Shown here: piece after piece, positions 23,651 to 32,098 of the stretch
Layout: every line of letters begins with the position of its first letter
Numbering within the stretch: the first letter of the stretch is position 1
Assembly: GCF_000702165.1 (NCBI RefSeq)
Contig: NZ_JNKU01000023.1
Span: forward strand, 1 to 44,065
Length of the DNA: 44,065 nt
Reading direction: 5' to 3'
Origin: Sharpea azabuensis DSM 18934
GTDB taxonomy: Bacteria > Bacillota_I > Bacilli_A > Erysipelotrichales > Coprobacillaceae
The notes under the pieces: generated by a model
What the model was told of the DNA's origin: nothing
Database searches by the model: none
Seen by the model: the letters and a program-made list of their open reading frames with translations, nothing else
Position numbers and translations under genes: made by a program

Positions 23651-24709
23651 ATGCTCAATAAACATTCAAGGATGAAGCTGATGGCAGCTGCAGCCGGATC
23701 GCTGATGCTGCTCTTTTTTCTTGTCATCGTCATTATTGTCTCAATTGCCGGAGCTTCTGAATCAACGTCCGAGGTGTCAGGCAGCTATCTTGCTGACCCT
23801 TCCAGGATACAGGAAGAGCTGGTAAGGGAAATGGAGTGGTATCACAGCAACGCAGCTGATTCTTCCGGAGCAAAGTACCTTGACTGGATAGGCATTCCCA
23901 GGGGCTCAGCCTGGTGTGCATCCTTTGCGTCGTGGTTTCTCTCGACTAAATGCAATATCCAGGTGAGACAGCCAAATGCACTGAACATGCTGAAGACGCT
24001 GGTTGCCATGGGTGCAGTAAAGCATGGTCGTGACTACAGCCCTAAAATGGGCGATCTGGTCTTCTATTCGAACAACGGAACAGGCTCCGGAAGCGGACAT
24101 GTCGGCTTTGCGATGGGAGACGGAGGAGTCGGTACAGGCCATATACTGGGAGGCAATCAGTCGCATACGCTGGGATGCAGGTCAGGAAGGACTGAAGACC
24201 TGCCTAGGATCAGCACCAGGAGATTCTATGCCTTCTGTACGCCTAACTACGAGGCTTCGCTCACGGCTCCAGCGGCCGCCGGCAAGGCAACAGGAAGCAC
24301 TAACGAGGAGAAGGCATTCAACTTCTTCGTATCGGCAGGATATTCCAGGGAGTCGGCTGCAGGAATAGTCGGCAACATGGGCCAGGAATCGGGCGTCAAC
24401 CCTCAGTATGATGATGGGCTGAACTATGGCGTATGTTCGTGGATAGAAGGAAGAAAGAGAAACTGCATACAGTACTGCCAGCAGAAATACGGAGACAAGT
24501 ATTCGCTTGCCGGTCAGTGTGAGTTCGTTGCACAGGAAATATCAGGCATACGTGGCCTTGAGAATCTCAGGAGCATGAAGGATGTCCAGGCAGCAACGGA
24601 GCTGTTTGAGTCGAAATTCGAGAGAGCAGGAAAGCCGAACATGCCGAGAAGAATCAGGCTGGCCATGGAATGCTATCAGAAATATGCCAAACAAAAAGAT
24701 GGAAACTGA
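23651..24709 (+). CDS. Cell-wall hydrolase: TM + CHAP + lysozyme domain (VirB1-like)
   Basis: 352 aa. A membrane anchor (residues about 10-35, LMAAAAGSLMLLFFLVIVIIVSIAG) is followed by a CHAP domain with SAWCASFASWF (catalytic Cys near 89) and GSGHVGFAM (catalytic His). A phage-lysozyme-type muramidase/transglycosylase domain comes last (NEEKAFNFFVSAGYSRESAAGIVGNMGQESGVNPQ, Glu near 245). Two-domain hydrolases of this type open peptidoglycan for the mating channel in Gram-positive T4SS. GAGAGGAGG precedes ATG 23651. The stop codon lies in the loop of the terminator that follows. Confidence 0.92.
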   Translation: MLNKHSRMKLMAAAAGSLMLLFFLVIVIIVSIAGASESTSEVSGSYLADPSRIQEELVREMEWYHSNAADSSGAKYLDWIGIPRGSAWCASFASWFLSTKCNIQVRQPNALNMLKTLVAMGAVKHGRDYSPKMGDLVFYSNNGTGSGSGHVGFAMGDGGVGTGHILGGNQSHTLGCRSGRTEDLPRISTRRFYAFCTPNYEASLTAPAAAGKATGSTNEEKAFNFFVSAGYSRESAAGIVGNMGQESGVNPQYDDGLNYGVCSWIEGRKRNCIQYCQQKYGDKYSLAGQCEFVAQEISGIRGLENLRSMKDVQAATELFESKFERAGKPNMPRRIRLAMECYQKYAKQKDGN

Positions 24710-24720
24710 TCCATCTTTTT
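24693..24720. terminator. Bidirectional terminator between the hydrolase and the minus-strand gene
   Basis: AAAAAGATGGA/TCCATCTTTTT, perfect 11 bp, loop AACTGA containing the hydrolase stop codon. It serves the plus-strand operon and, from the other side, the convergent gene ending at 24727. Confidence 0.9.
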
Positions 24721-24726
24721 GAATGC

Positions 24727-25320
24727 CTAGCTGCCATGATCCGTGTCCCAGGGATATGATGCCTTGCTGGAATCGTATCTCTTGTCTGTCCACATGGAGC
24801 TTATGTTGTTTTTCCTGCAGTAGTCAGCAACCCTTTTTCCAAAGAAAAGTTCCGTCTTGTCAAAGTTGCGAGCTTTTCTTTTATCCTTCAGATGATTGTT
24901 CCAGCCTACAAAATAGATCTTTTCAGGTTCATCGGCAGACTTGACTTTCTTATTTCTGAATCTGGATAGATGTGAAGGATCGACAATCTGATTGGTACAT
25001 TGAGTAGGAGATTTTGAAGCAATATAGTTTAAAAAAATGAAAGATGTAAAATGTTCCTTTCCTGGTTTTAGATTTAATATATTGCATAATGAATAAAAAT
25101 CACTATCGGGCATGCTTGTATAAAAACCATCTATTACTTCAAGAACACATGCCCAATTGTAATTAACGGCACCAATCAATAACTCAAAAGGAGTTTTACT
25201 GATATCATAGATGATATCAAATTTTACATTTGAATAAGTTATATAATATTGTTCAATATCTTTTCTGGATTTACGCATATGACTAGTTAATTGACGTAGT
25301 TGATATAGACTGATAAGCAT
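24727..25320 (-). CDS. DUF6037-like protein of unknown function
   Basis: 197 aa, on the strand opposite to nearly everything else. GAAAGGA precedes the ATG at 25320. The pattern (YYITYSNVKFDIIYDISKTPFELLIGAVNYNWACVLEVIDGFYTSM ... DEPEKIYFVGWNNH) agrees with DUF6037 as I remember it. AT-rich, closed by a shared terminator and inserted in the middle of the transfer operon: signs of later gain. The gap to the next plus-strand gene is only 35 bases. Confidence 0.6.
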   Translation of the reverse strand: MLISLYQLRQLTSHMRKSRKDIEQYYITYSNVKFDIIYDISKTPFELLIGAVNYNWACVLEVIDGFYTSMPDSDFYSLCNILNLKPGKEHFTSFIFLNYIASKSPTQCTNQIVDPSHLSRFRNKKVKSADEPEKIYFVGWNNHLKDKRKARNFDKTELFFGKRVADYCRKNNISSMWTDKRYDSSKASYPWDTDHGS

Positions 25321-25355
25321 TATATTTTATCCTTTCTTTTAGAATGGAGGTAAGC

Positions 25356-25673
25356 ATGATTAAACTGAATTATCTGTATATTGAATTTCCAAAAAAAGTA
25401 AGATTGATATCAAGCCGAATGGGAATGAATTATTATTTTGAGCCATCAAGCTGCACATTTTACTTTGATCCATATCAAGAAGCAGTACTGGGTTATTCAA
25501 AAGGCATGGGAATGAATGGATTGTTTAGTCTGGCTGATACAGGAGTATTTGATCACATATTTGTCTATCTTGATAAAGACAATTTTGCCTATTATTACGA
25601 TGACAATCAGACAAAGCATGACATCATAGGATGGATCGATCTGATGCAGTTTGAAAAGGGCGATAACTGCTAA
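25356..25673 (+). CDS. Unknown small protein (105 aa)
   Basis: ATG 25356 has TGGAGGT just before it; the upstream ATG at 25344 overlaps that site and is less likely. Aromatic-rich (MGMNYYFEPSSCTFYFDPYQEAVLGYSKGMGM ... FVYLDKDNFAYYYDDNQTK), no known family. It lies head-to-head with the DUF6037-like gene, in the same AT-rich island, and may be its partner. Confidence 0.6.
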   Translation: MIKLNYLYIEFPKKVRLISSRMGMNYYFEPSSCTFYFDPYQEAVLGYSKGMGMNGLFSLADTGVFDHIFVYLDKDNFAYYYDDNQTKHDIIGWIDLMQFEKGDNC

Positions 25674-25724
25674 AACAGCAGGTACAATATGAGACCATTA
25701 TAACACGAATAAGAAAGAAGGAGC

Positions 25725-25946
25725 ATGATGTTTTATTTTAGAAGCAATATTGTTTTACTGATGAATCAAAATGATTTGTCTCTCAGGGGATTGAGCAGAG
25801 AGGCAGGCATATCAAGAACATCAATTCGGAATATCTTGAAGCTTGAAGATTTCTCCAATGTCACGCTTGGTAGTGCCATAAAGCTATCAGAATATTTCGA
25901 TATATCCCTTGATGATCTGCTTTATCGAGATTTAGGGAAAGACTAA
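25725..25946 (+). CDS. Xre/Cro-type HTH regulator
   Basis: 73 aa. NIVLLMNQNDLSLRGLSREAGISRTSIRNILKLEDFSNVTLGSAIKLSEYFDISLDDLLYRD is a compact lambda-repressor-like helix-turn-helix (recognition region SRTSIRNILK). AAGAAGGAG precedes ATG 25725. It probably controls its own island or the downstream transfer genes. The gap to its left lacks a clear operator. Confidence 0.8.
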   Translation: MMFYFRSNIVLLMNQNDLSLRGLSREAGISRTSIRNILKLEDFSNVTLGSAIKLSEYFDISLDDLLYRDLGKD

Positions 25947-25966
25947 ATAATTGAGGGGGATGAACC

Positions 25967-26494
25967 ATGGAAGAGAACAGAGGAAAGAAGCTCATGGTCA
26001 TTATTATTGGAATGATCATCACTGTCGGGCTTGCTGCAGGACTAGGAGTCATTATGATGAAAGGTCAAAAAAAGGTCACACAAAAAGAACAAAGTCAGGA
26101 ACGCAAGATAGCGAGCGTATCGCCTGGAAGCAGGAAAAATGTAGCCAGCAGGAAGCCTGATGGCATTGACTGGACAGGGTTGAAACTGCCTGTATCAGAG
26201 AAGGACAAGGATAAAATAAAGGACAACATAAAGGCCTATAATGAAGCCCAGTACCCAAACTTCACGGATGTCTACAGGATCACCAGGGTCTCGACATTCC
26301 GTGATGTAGAGACTGGGGCTGATGGAAAGAGCACAGTGCTCGTCAGGATCGACTATCCTGCAAAGCTGAGATTCTGGGATGTCGTGAGGGTTGATCTCCA
26401 TGATGGATTCAATGTCACGCATTACAAGGACAACAACGAATACATAGCCAATCCTGATCCGGCAGACATTGATCCAAATGCTCAGCCTGACTAA
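25967..26494 (+). CDS. Membrane-anchored protein of the transfer region (175 aa)
   Basis: A short cytoplasmic N-terminus and one TM helix (residues about 9-32, LMVIIIGMIITVGLAAGLGVIMM) are followed by a basic linker. An outside domain comes last (AYNEAQYPNFTDVYRITRVSTFRDVETGADGKSTVLVRIDYPAKLRFWDVVRVDLHD) with no family I recognise. GAGGGGGATG precedes ATG 25967. Probably extracellular and mating-associated by location. Confidence 0.65.
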   Translation: MEENRGKKLMVIIIGMIITVGLAAGLGVIMMKGQKKVTQKEQSQERKIASVSPGSRKNVASRKPDGIDWTGLKLPVSEKDKDKIKDNIKAYNEAQYPNFTDVYRITRVSTFRDVETGADGKSTVLVRIDYPAKLRFWDVVRVDLHDGFNVTHYKDNNEYIANPDPADIDPNAQPD

Positions 26495-26510
26495 TTCAAA
26501 CTATGAGGGT

Positions 26511-26716
26511 GTATTACAAACCTGTATTACAGTATGTAACATAAATGTAATACAGTATTACAATTGTAATACACAACTGAAAAACACTGAATCTATCTAA
26601 AGAAATTGAGCGTTGCTCAATTGTCCAAATCGAAAAAATGCAGCATTTGTAATACGCAAATGTAACATTTTTTCCTTATCCTGGTTACAGATAGCCGTAT
26701 TACAATTCAGTATTAC
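26511..26716. promoter_or_regulatory. Iteron-rich region, oriT or operator candidate
   Basis: The seven-base word GTATTAC or its complement GTAATAC occurs eight times: 26511, 26524, 26547, 26555, 26566, 26649, 26697, 26710. Related TGTAAC/GGTTAC words are also present. A perfect 8-bp hairpin AATTGAGC-GTT-GCTCAATT (26604..26622) lies in the middle. The region is non-coding, AT-rich and directly upstream of an RHH-like gene and the relaxase operon. That is where relaxosome proteins would bind. Confidence 0.55.
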
Positions 26717-26758
26717 AACAGATTAGAAAATCAATTCAATATAAGGAGGAGATATTTT

Positions 26759-27166
26759 ATGAAAGTCTATAGTTTGCGGGTCAATGAAGAAGCAATGGTA
26801 CGCTTCAAAGAACTGGCGACAGCTAATAAAAAGCTGCATTCAGAATTGTTTAGTGAAATGCTTGATGTCTATGAGAATAAGATAAATGATTGTGAAGCAC
26901 TTGAGAGCACAATCAGAGGCCTTGAATCACAAATGAAACAACTGCAGGCGCTTATGACGTTCAACTATGAATACACGACACTTCTGGTGAAGTCCTCAGC
27001 CGAGCTGCAGGATATCAAGTCGCATGGAAACCAGGAAATGTCAAAATACGTAAATGGCGTCTCGGTATACCGTCGCCATCTCTACAGGAAGCTAGGGATA
27101 CATGAGGATGGATCCATCCTTGAGACTGCTCATGACGAAGACAGAAATAAAAATGACATGACTTAA
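26759..27166 (+). CDS. RHH-like relaxosome accessory protein candidate
   Basis: 135 aa. The N-terminus KVYSLRVNEEAMVRFKELATANKKLHSELFSEMLDVYENK fits an RHH fold. A coiled-coil stretch follows (CEALESTIRGLESQMKQLQALM) and a basic C-terminal half. ATAAGGAGGAG precedes ATG 26759. Position just behind eight GTATTAC repeats and before the relaxase suggests it binds them. Confidence 0.65.
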   Translation: MKVYSLRVNEEAMVRFKELATANKKLHSELFSEMLDVYENKINDCEALESTIRGLESQMKQLQALMTFNYEYTTLLVKSSAELQDIKSHGNQEMSKYVNGVSVYRRHLYRKLGIHEDGSILETAHDEDRNKNDMT

Positions 27167-27277
27167 GCAAATGGAAAAGATACAGAATGAAAATGAGACT
27201 GAGCAGAGGACAGTGAAAAAGCAGAAGAATGATTTTGCATGTCGGAATATCCGAATGCCGAGAAATAAAACCTGCTG

Positions 27278-27295
27278 CCCGTCAGTGCTGACGGG
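27278..27295 (+). promoter_or_regulatory. Leader hairpin copy 8
   Basis: CCCGTCA-GTGC-TGACGGG, perfect, ending 24 bases before GTG 27320. Confidence 0.85.
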
Positions 27296-27319
27296 TAACT
27301 TTGAGAGGAGGGAAAGACA

Positions 27320-27625
27320 GTGAAGATGATAAGGGTGAGTGACAAATCCAAGATGCTCATTGACGAGATATCGGATAACGATGAGTACAAGGGAATGTCG
27401 CAGACGCTCATACTTGAAACAATCATTTCGGACTTCTATGCCCGCATGAAGGTTAAGGACCTGGGAGAGGATGTATCGCCGGTCATCAGGACTGTGATAG
27501 AAGAAAGCAACAGGTCGGTCATCACGTTCCTGGCGAAGGCACACAACATGATGCTTGAGCGGATGGATCAGCGGTTTGATGAAATCATGAAAATGGAGGA
27601 ACGATCCGATGGCGGTCAAGATTAG
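27320..27625 (+). CDS. Small helical protein upstream of the relaxase (MobC-like role?)
   Basis: 101 aa. GTG 27320 is chosen because GAGGAGGG lies about eight bases upstream; ATG 27326 is possible. The N-terminus MIRVSDKSKMLIDEISDNDEYKGMSQTLILETIISDFYARM could be RHH-like, with a helical C-terminus. It overlaps the relaxase gene by 17 bases, so the two are coupled. Likely a relaxosome partner. Confidence 0.65.
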   Translation: MKMIRVSDKSKMLIDEISDNDEYKGMSQTLILETIISDFYARMKVKDLGEDVSPVIRTVIEESNRSVITFLAKAHNMMLERMDQRFDEIMKMEERSDGGQD

Positions 27626-28835
27626 CAAGGTGAGGTTCATGCAGTATGGACATCATGCTCCAGATGGCTCCAGGTTCAGGGGAGTCATAGGGACGGAATC
27701 CCTCATAGGATATTCAGAGTACATGAACAGGTCGGAGGCGAAGGCAATAGATACGGAGCTTGGCGAAAGGGAAGATGGATATTTTGGCTATACCTCCTCA
27801 CACCATGAAGGTGCTACGATGTCATCTGATGGATTCATCAGCACGCAATCGGAAAGAGCAAGGTTCAGGAAGAAACTGGAAAATGCCTTCAGCAGCAAGG
27901 GGGACATCTTTTATGAGAACATCATATCGCTGAAGACTTTTGCAGAAGCCGAGGAATACGGCATCCATGACGAGAAGGACTGGAATGAGATACTTGTTCA
28001 TGCGCTTCCTAAAATCTTTGCGAGGATAGGATTTGATGAAAGCAACATGATCTGGTTTGCAGACTTCCATATAAATACTGAACATCCCCATATTCATCTT
28101 GTCTATCTTGAAAAGAAGCATACCAGGGACAGGGGAAAGGTGAAGCAGTCGGAGCTGGACTACATGAAAGCCCAGATCTATCATGAGATGAACAAAAGAA
28201 AGGCAAGTATTGAAGGTTACAGCCAGGCATACATTGACCAGTTCCGTCAGAAGGACATGCAGTTCCGTGAAATACTCGTCTCCGTGAATGACCAGATGTT
28301 GAATCACAGGTACAGGAGACTCAATGACCTGCTGAAAATACTGCCACGGACAGGCAGACTCCAGTATGACTCAGCAAACATGAAAGAGATGAGACCTCTC
28401 ATAGATGACTTCATAACAAACACCATACTTGACGATAAGACAACTAAGGAAGCCCTTGACAACCTCATGAGGACAATCGACCAGATGGAAGGAAACATCA
28501 ACGGAATGGCTCACGACCAGATAGTGACGCTCAAGAAGGCTGAGCTGAAGAAGCTCTATGAAAGGATAGGGAACATGATACTGAAGGAGGCTAAGAGAAG
28601 CCGAGTTCAGGAAAGCATCTACGTCACAAAAGACGGCACGGAAAGGAAGTACAGGAACAAGCTGCGCTTCACCCGGGGGACGGTGCGAAGGGCAATCAGC
28701 AGCGAGTGCGAGAGGGAGATGAGCAAGCTATCGTCGCTCATAGAGAGTCAGGCCAACAAGGATAAGCGTGAGGAGAATGCTGCCGAGAGCGAATGGCTCG
28801 CCCAGATGCAGAGAGAGTTCAATATGCTGCAGTAG
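27609..28835 (+). CDS. MobL/MobP-type conjugative relaxase
   Basis: 408 aa. The HUH motif region FHINTEHPHIHLVYLEKK contains His154, His159, His161 and His163 for metal binding. Candidate nucleophile tyrosines lie in the N-terminal part (YSEYMNRSEA, DGYFGYTSSHHEG). A long helical C-terminal domain follows. Such relaxases nick oriT, stay covalently on the 5' end and are carried into the recipient. The gene overlaps the preceding small gene by 17 bases. The coupling protein follows one gene later. Confidence 0.88.
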   Translation: MAVKISKVRFMQYGHHAPDGSRFRGVIGTESLIGYSEYMNRSEAKAIDTELGEREDGYFGYTSSHHEGATMSSDGFISTQSERARFRKKLENAFSSKGDIFYENIISLKTFAEAEEYGIHDEKDWNEILVHALPKIFARIGFDESNMIWFADFHINTEHPHIHLVYLEKKHTRDRGKVKQSELDYMKAQIYHEMNKRKASIEGYSQAYIDQFRQKDMQFREILVSVNDQMLNHRYRRLNDLLKILPRTGRLQYDSANMKEMRPLIDDFITNTILDDKTTKEALDNLMRTIDQMEGNINGMAHDQIVTLKKAELKKLYERIGNMILKEAKRSRVQESIYVTKDGTERKYRNKLRFTRGTVRRAISSECEREMSKLSSLIESQANKDKREENAAESEWLAQMQREFNMLQ

Positions 28836-28873
28836 GGTTATTGTGATATACTAAGCTTGAAGGAGGATATCCA

Positions 28874-29620
28874 ATGGAAGATGAAGTAAAACTATTAAAG
28901 GAACGCATGCTGATAGAGTTCAGGAAGCAGGACAGAAGCGGAGTGTACGGGTTCACTCAGCGTGAGATGGCATACAACTCGAACAGAATAGAAGGAAGCA
29001 CGCTGTCCAAGGATCAGACGGCATCTCTCTTTTATACCAGGACAGTGGAAAGCGATGATGACTCTATCATCATAAGATCGAAGGACATTGAAGAGATGAC
29101 AGGCCATTTCCTTATGTTCAATGAGATGCTTAAGACGATTGATGAGCCTCTGACAGGAAAACTGATCAAGTCATATCATTACAGGCTTAAGAAGCTTGTC
29201 TTTGAGGACATGGCAAACGGATATCCTGTAGGGGAGTACAAGAACAGGGCAAACATTGTATCAGGCATAAAGACATGCCCTCCTGAAGAAGTGGAAGAAA
29301 AGATCAATGAGCTGTTTGACTGGTATGAAGCCCATGAAAAGAACCTGGGAACTCTGGCAAAGCTTCATATCGAGTACGAGAAGATACATCCATTCCAGGA
29401 TGGAAACGGGAGAACAGGAAGAATCATCCTCTACAAGGAATGCCTGCGTAATGGCATCTACCCGTTCGTGATTGAAGACAGCAGGAAGGTTGAATACTAC
29501 CATGCGCTAAGGGATGAGGGGCAGCTTGAAAAGCTGTTTGCAAGTGAGCAGTCCATTTACAGGGAGAATACTGTTGCCATGGTGGTACCAGTTAGCAGAA
29601 AAAACGGAATGAGAATGTAG
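28874..29620 (+). CDS. Fic-domain protein with N-terminal inhibitory motif
   Basis: 248 aa. The Fic core HPFQDGNGRTGR at residues 172-183 has catalytic His172, which fits AMP transfer or a related modification of proteins. SNRIEG at 36-41 fits the (S/T)xxxE(G/N) inhibitory helix, so it is self-inhibited. GAAGGAGG precedes ATG 28874, and a promoter-like TTGTGATATACT lies just upstream. Fic proteins occur on conjugative elements as toxins or transferred effectors. The role here is unknown. A terminator follows. Confidence 0.88.
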   Translation: MEDEVKLLKERMLIEFRKQDRSGVYGFTQREMAYNSNRIEGSTLSKDQTASLFYTRTVESDDDSIIIRSKDIEEMTGHFLMFNEMLKTIDEPLTGKLIKSYHYRLKKLVFEDMANGYPVGEYKNRANIVSGIKTCPPEEVEEKINELFDWYEAHEKNLGTLAKLHIEYEKIHPFQDGNGRTGRIILYKECLRNGIYPFVIEDSRKVEYYHALRDEGQLEKLFASEQSIYRENTVAMVVPVSRKNGMRM

Positions 29621-29626
29621 CATATG

Positions 29627-29653
29627 AAATGCAGGAAGCCCTGCATTTTTGTT
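29627..29653 (+). terminator. Intrinsic terminator after the Fic gene
   Basis: AAATGCAGG/CCTGCATTT with an AAGC loop, then TTGTTT. Confidence 0.85.
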
Positions 29654-29713
29654 TAGGCTTCTATACGCATAGAGACAGGTCAGCACGATCTGTCTTTTTG
29701 CATTTTGGCGAAT

Positions 29714-29733
29714 GCCCGTCACTGCTGACGGGC
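29714..29733 (+). promoter_or_regulatory. Leader hairpin copy 9
   Basis: GCCCGTCA-CTGC-TGACGGGC, perfect 8-bp stem, ending 22 bases before ATG 29756. Confidence 0.85.
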
Positions 29734-29755
29734 ACGACCAGGAAAGGGGAATGAA

Positions 29756-31840
29756 ATGAGAAAAATAACAGGATATACTGCAGCAACAGTCATTGCACTG
29801 TTTCTGTCCTATACAGGCTTTGCAAACCTCGTGAAGGTCCTTCACTACAAGCAGCTTGATGGACTGACCTTCAATTATGAGCTGCTGTTCTTCAGGCATG
29901 ATGACAGGCTGTTCGTTGTAGCCACAATCATCGGGCTGCTTCCACTGTTCTACTACTTCACGGTTAGGTTTTACGAAAAGTACCGCCTTTCAAGAAGAGA
30001 GGACAGGGAAGACTTCAACGAGCTGATGACGAAGAGACAGGCAAGGAAGAAATATCTTCCGCTGACATTCAGCCGGGAAGGCATATACCTTACGGCAAGG
30101 GATAAATTGCAGATAAGGGAAACGCCTCTCAGGAAGAAATGGAATGCCGCACTCGACGACCGGATCACCCAGCATCCCCAGCTGCAGGGGCTAGAGCATC
30201 TGAAGATGCAGACGAGAATGAAATGGACGATTGGCGATAACGATCAGTACTTCAGGGCAGGATTCCCTGTAATGTCAAGAAAGAACAGGATATGGGTTGA
30301 TCCTACAGATTCCCACTCGCTTACCCTCGGGACGACGAACTCGGGCAAGACTATGTCAGTCATGCTGCCGCTCATCAACATAGTACGCATGGCTGGGGAA
30401 TCGGCTGTCGTGGTTGACATGAAGGGCGAGCTATCGCAGATGACCTATGATGACCTTGTTGCTGATGGATACAGGGTCCTGATGCTTGACTTCATCACGC
30501 CAGAGGACAGCGACGGATGGAATCCGCTGCATATGGCGTGGATACGCTACAGGGATGAGAAGCACCGTGCAGAGAAGGTGAAGCGGAAGCTTGAGAAGAA
30601 GCTCCGGAAGGAAAGAAGCAGGTATATCCTCAGCATGGGAAGCATTGATGGCTTTGATGCGGAAAAGGCGCTGGGCGCTGACGATAACGGGAATCCCAAT
30701 TACGCTGATGGCGAGATACAGGCATATCCTGACTACTCTGCCGCAAGCGAAATCGTAGAGGACGTCTGCAACAGCATCATGAGACCTTCCAAGGGATCCA
30801 AGGACAATGATATCTGGAACAACCTGGCTGCTGACCTGATGAAGGGCATCGTCTACCTGCTGCTGGAGGAGGGACATGGCGAATACATCTCGATTCCTTC
30901 AGTAATGCAGACATTCAATACCGGGGCTCAGCCAGCCCACAGGAATCCGAGACCAGGCGAGAGGGCAAGGACATGTCTTCAGGAGTACGTGCGTCTGAAA
31001 AAGACGGAAAAGGATCTTTCCTTCCAGAAGCTCAAGTCGTATCTTGATGCTCCTGAGGAAACCGCCGGATCAATTGCGACAACGTTCCTGGAAAGACTCA
31101 ACAGGATACTTCTGAACACGCAGGTCAACAACGTCCTCGCAAAGAACGAGATTGACCTTCTAGGACTGGATGACCGGAAGACCTTCATATTCCTCAAGGT
31201 TCATGACGAGAAGGATACGTACTATCCGCTCGTCAATATCTTCATGCAGCAGCTTCAGCAGTCGCTCATCGAGACGGCACGAGGATATGATTCACTGTAT
31301 CTGAAGTACCCATTCAATTTCATATGGGATGAGTTCGGCAACTTTCCACGCTATGAGCCTGTGTTCTCCCTGCTGGGAGCCGGACGTTCAAGAGGAATCC
31401 GCCTGCATCTGGTCGTGCAGGGCTACGAGCAGCTGGACATGAGATATGGCAAGGATGGCGCAAGAACGATAAAGAACAACTGCATGATCAAGGCCTACCT
31501 TCTCGCAGATGACCAGCAGACGCTGGATGAAGTCTCGAAGTCAGCCGGACACCGGCTGAGGAGGAAGTACGAGAATGGAAAATGGGTGGAGGCGAAGGTT
31601 CCGATATTCACCCCTGAGAGGCTGAAGAAGTTCCAGTACGGAGACGTGCTGATTCTTCGGCAGAAGGAACAGCCGTTCATGACGAAGCTGCTTGCTAACG
31701 TCAAGTATGTCTACTATAAGCCCCATAAGCACGCATTCGATCCTAAGCCGCACAGTGCCTTCAGGTATTTTGCAGTCAATGAAGCCTATCAGAATGAAAT
31801 TGACAAGAGGCGCCGTGCCAATCGCGGGATGGAACAGTGA
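29756..31840 (+). CDS. VirD4/TraG-type coupling protein
   Basis: 694 aa. Two N-terminal TM helices (about residues 7-27 and 53-72). Walker A GTTNSGKT at 192-199. Walker B FIWDEFGNF with Asp525 and Glu526, then an RGIRLHLVVQGYEQL sensor. It links the relaxase-DNA complex to the transfer channel. AAAGGGGA precedes ATG 29756. Leader hairpin 9 lies upstream. Confidence 0.93.
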   Translation: MRKITGYTAATVIALFLSYTGFANLVKVLHYKQLDGLTFNYELLFFRHDDRLFVVATIIGLLPLFYYFTVRFYEKYRLSRREDREDFNELMTKRQARKKYLPLTFSREGIYLTARDKLQIRETPLRKKWNAALDDRITQHPQLQGLEHLKMQTRMKWTIGDNDQYFRAGFPVMSRKNRIWVDPTDSHSLTLGTTNSGKTMSVMLPLINIVRMAGESAVVVDMKGELSQMTYDDLVADGYRVLMLDFITPEDSDGWNPLHMAWIRYRDEKHRAEKVKRKLEKKLRKERSRYILSMGSIDGFDAEKALGADDNGNPNYADGEIQAYPDYSAASEIVEDVCNSIMRPSKGSKDNDIWNNLAADLMKGIVYLLLEEGHGEYISIPSVMQTFNTGAQPAHRNPRPGERARTCLQEYVRLKKTEKDLSFQKLKSYLDAPEETAGSIATTFLERLNRILLNTQVNNVLAKNEIDLLGLDDRKTFIFLKVHDEKDTYYPLVNIFMQQLQQSLIETARGYDSLYLKYPFNFIWDEFGNFPRYEPVFSLLGAGRSRGIRLHLVVQGYEQLDMRYGKDGARTIKNNCMIKAYLLADDQQTLDEVSKSAGHRLRRKYENGKWVEAKVPIFTPERLKKFQYGDVLILRQKEQPFMTKLLANVKYVYYKPHKHAFDPKPHSAFRYFAVNEAYQNEIDKRRRANRGMEQ

Positions 31841-31905
31841 TTGCTGCAGGAGCCAGCATTAAAGAACTGGTTCTGGACAAAGCGGGAATGCAGGATTTCC
31901 AGCAC

Positions 31906-32004
31906 TTAATGAGGGCAATATATAAATGACCAGTTCGGGCGGTCTATTCTTACCGGAATCGGGGAATTTTAAATCACCCGTTTTGAGGACATTATTATTG
32001 CCAT
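31906..32004 (-). repeat. Long inverted repeat, copy B (about 99 bp)
   Basis: Reverse complement of 4165..4264 with few differences (single-base gaps near 31957 and 31987, a few substitutions). It lies between virD4 and the pentapeptide-like gene, followed by leader hairpin 10 after 32 bases. Confidence 0.9.
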
Positions 32005-32036
32005 TATTAGCATTTTTGCTCTGCCCCATTCAATTG

Positions 32037-32054
32037 CCCGTCAGAACCGACGGG
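32037..32054 (+). promoter_or_regulatory. Leader hairpin copy 10
   Basis: CCCGTC-AGAACC-GACGGG: shorter 6-bp stem with a wider loop, ending 44 bases before ATG 32099. Confidence 0.75.
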
Positions 32055-32098
32055 GACGAGAAACTTGCTGAAATGAGCTCAGCAGAAAGGAAGAACAA

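Noticed and set aside
26511-26716. CRISPR-like repeats
   Set aside because: The 7-base repeats are too short and unevenly spaced; no cas genes occur in the window.
27172-27327. 51-codon frame between the RHH-like gene and the relaxase partner
   Set aside because: No ribosome site, and it runs through leader hairpin 8 and the next gene's ribosome site.
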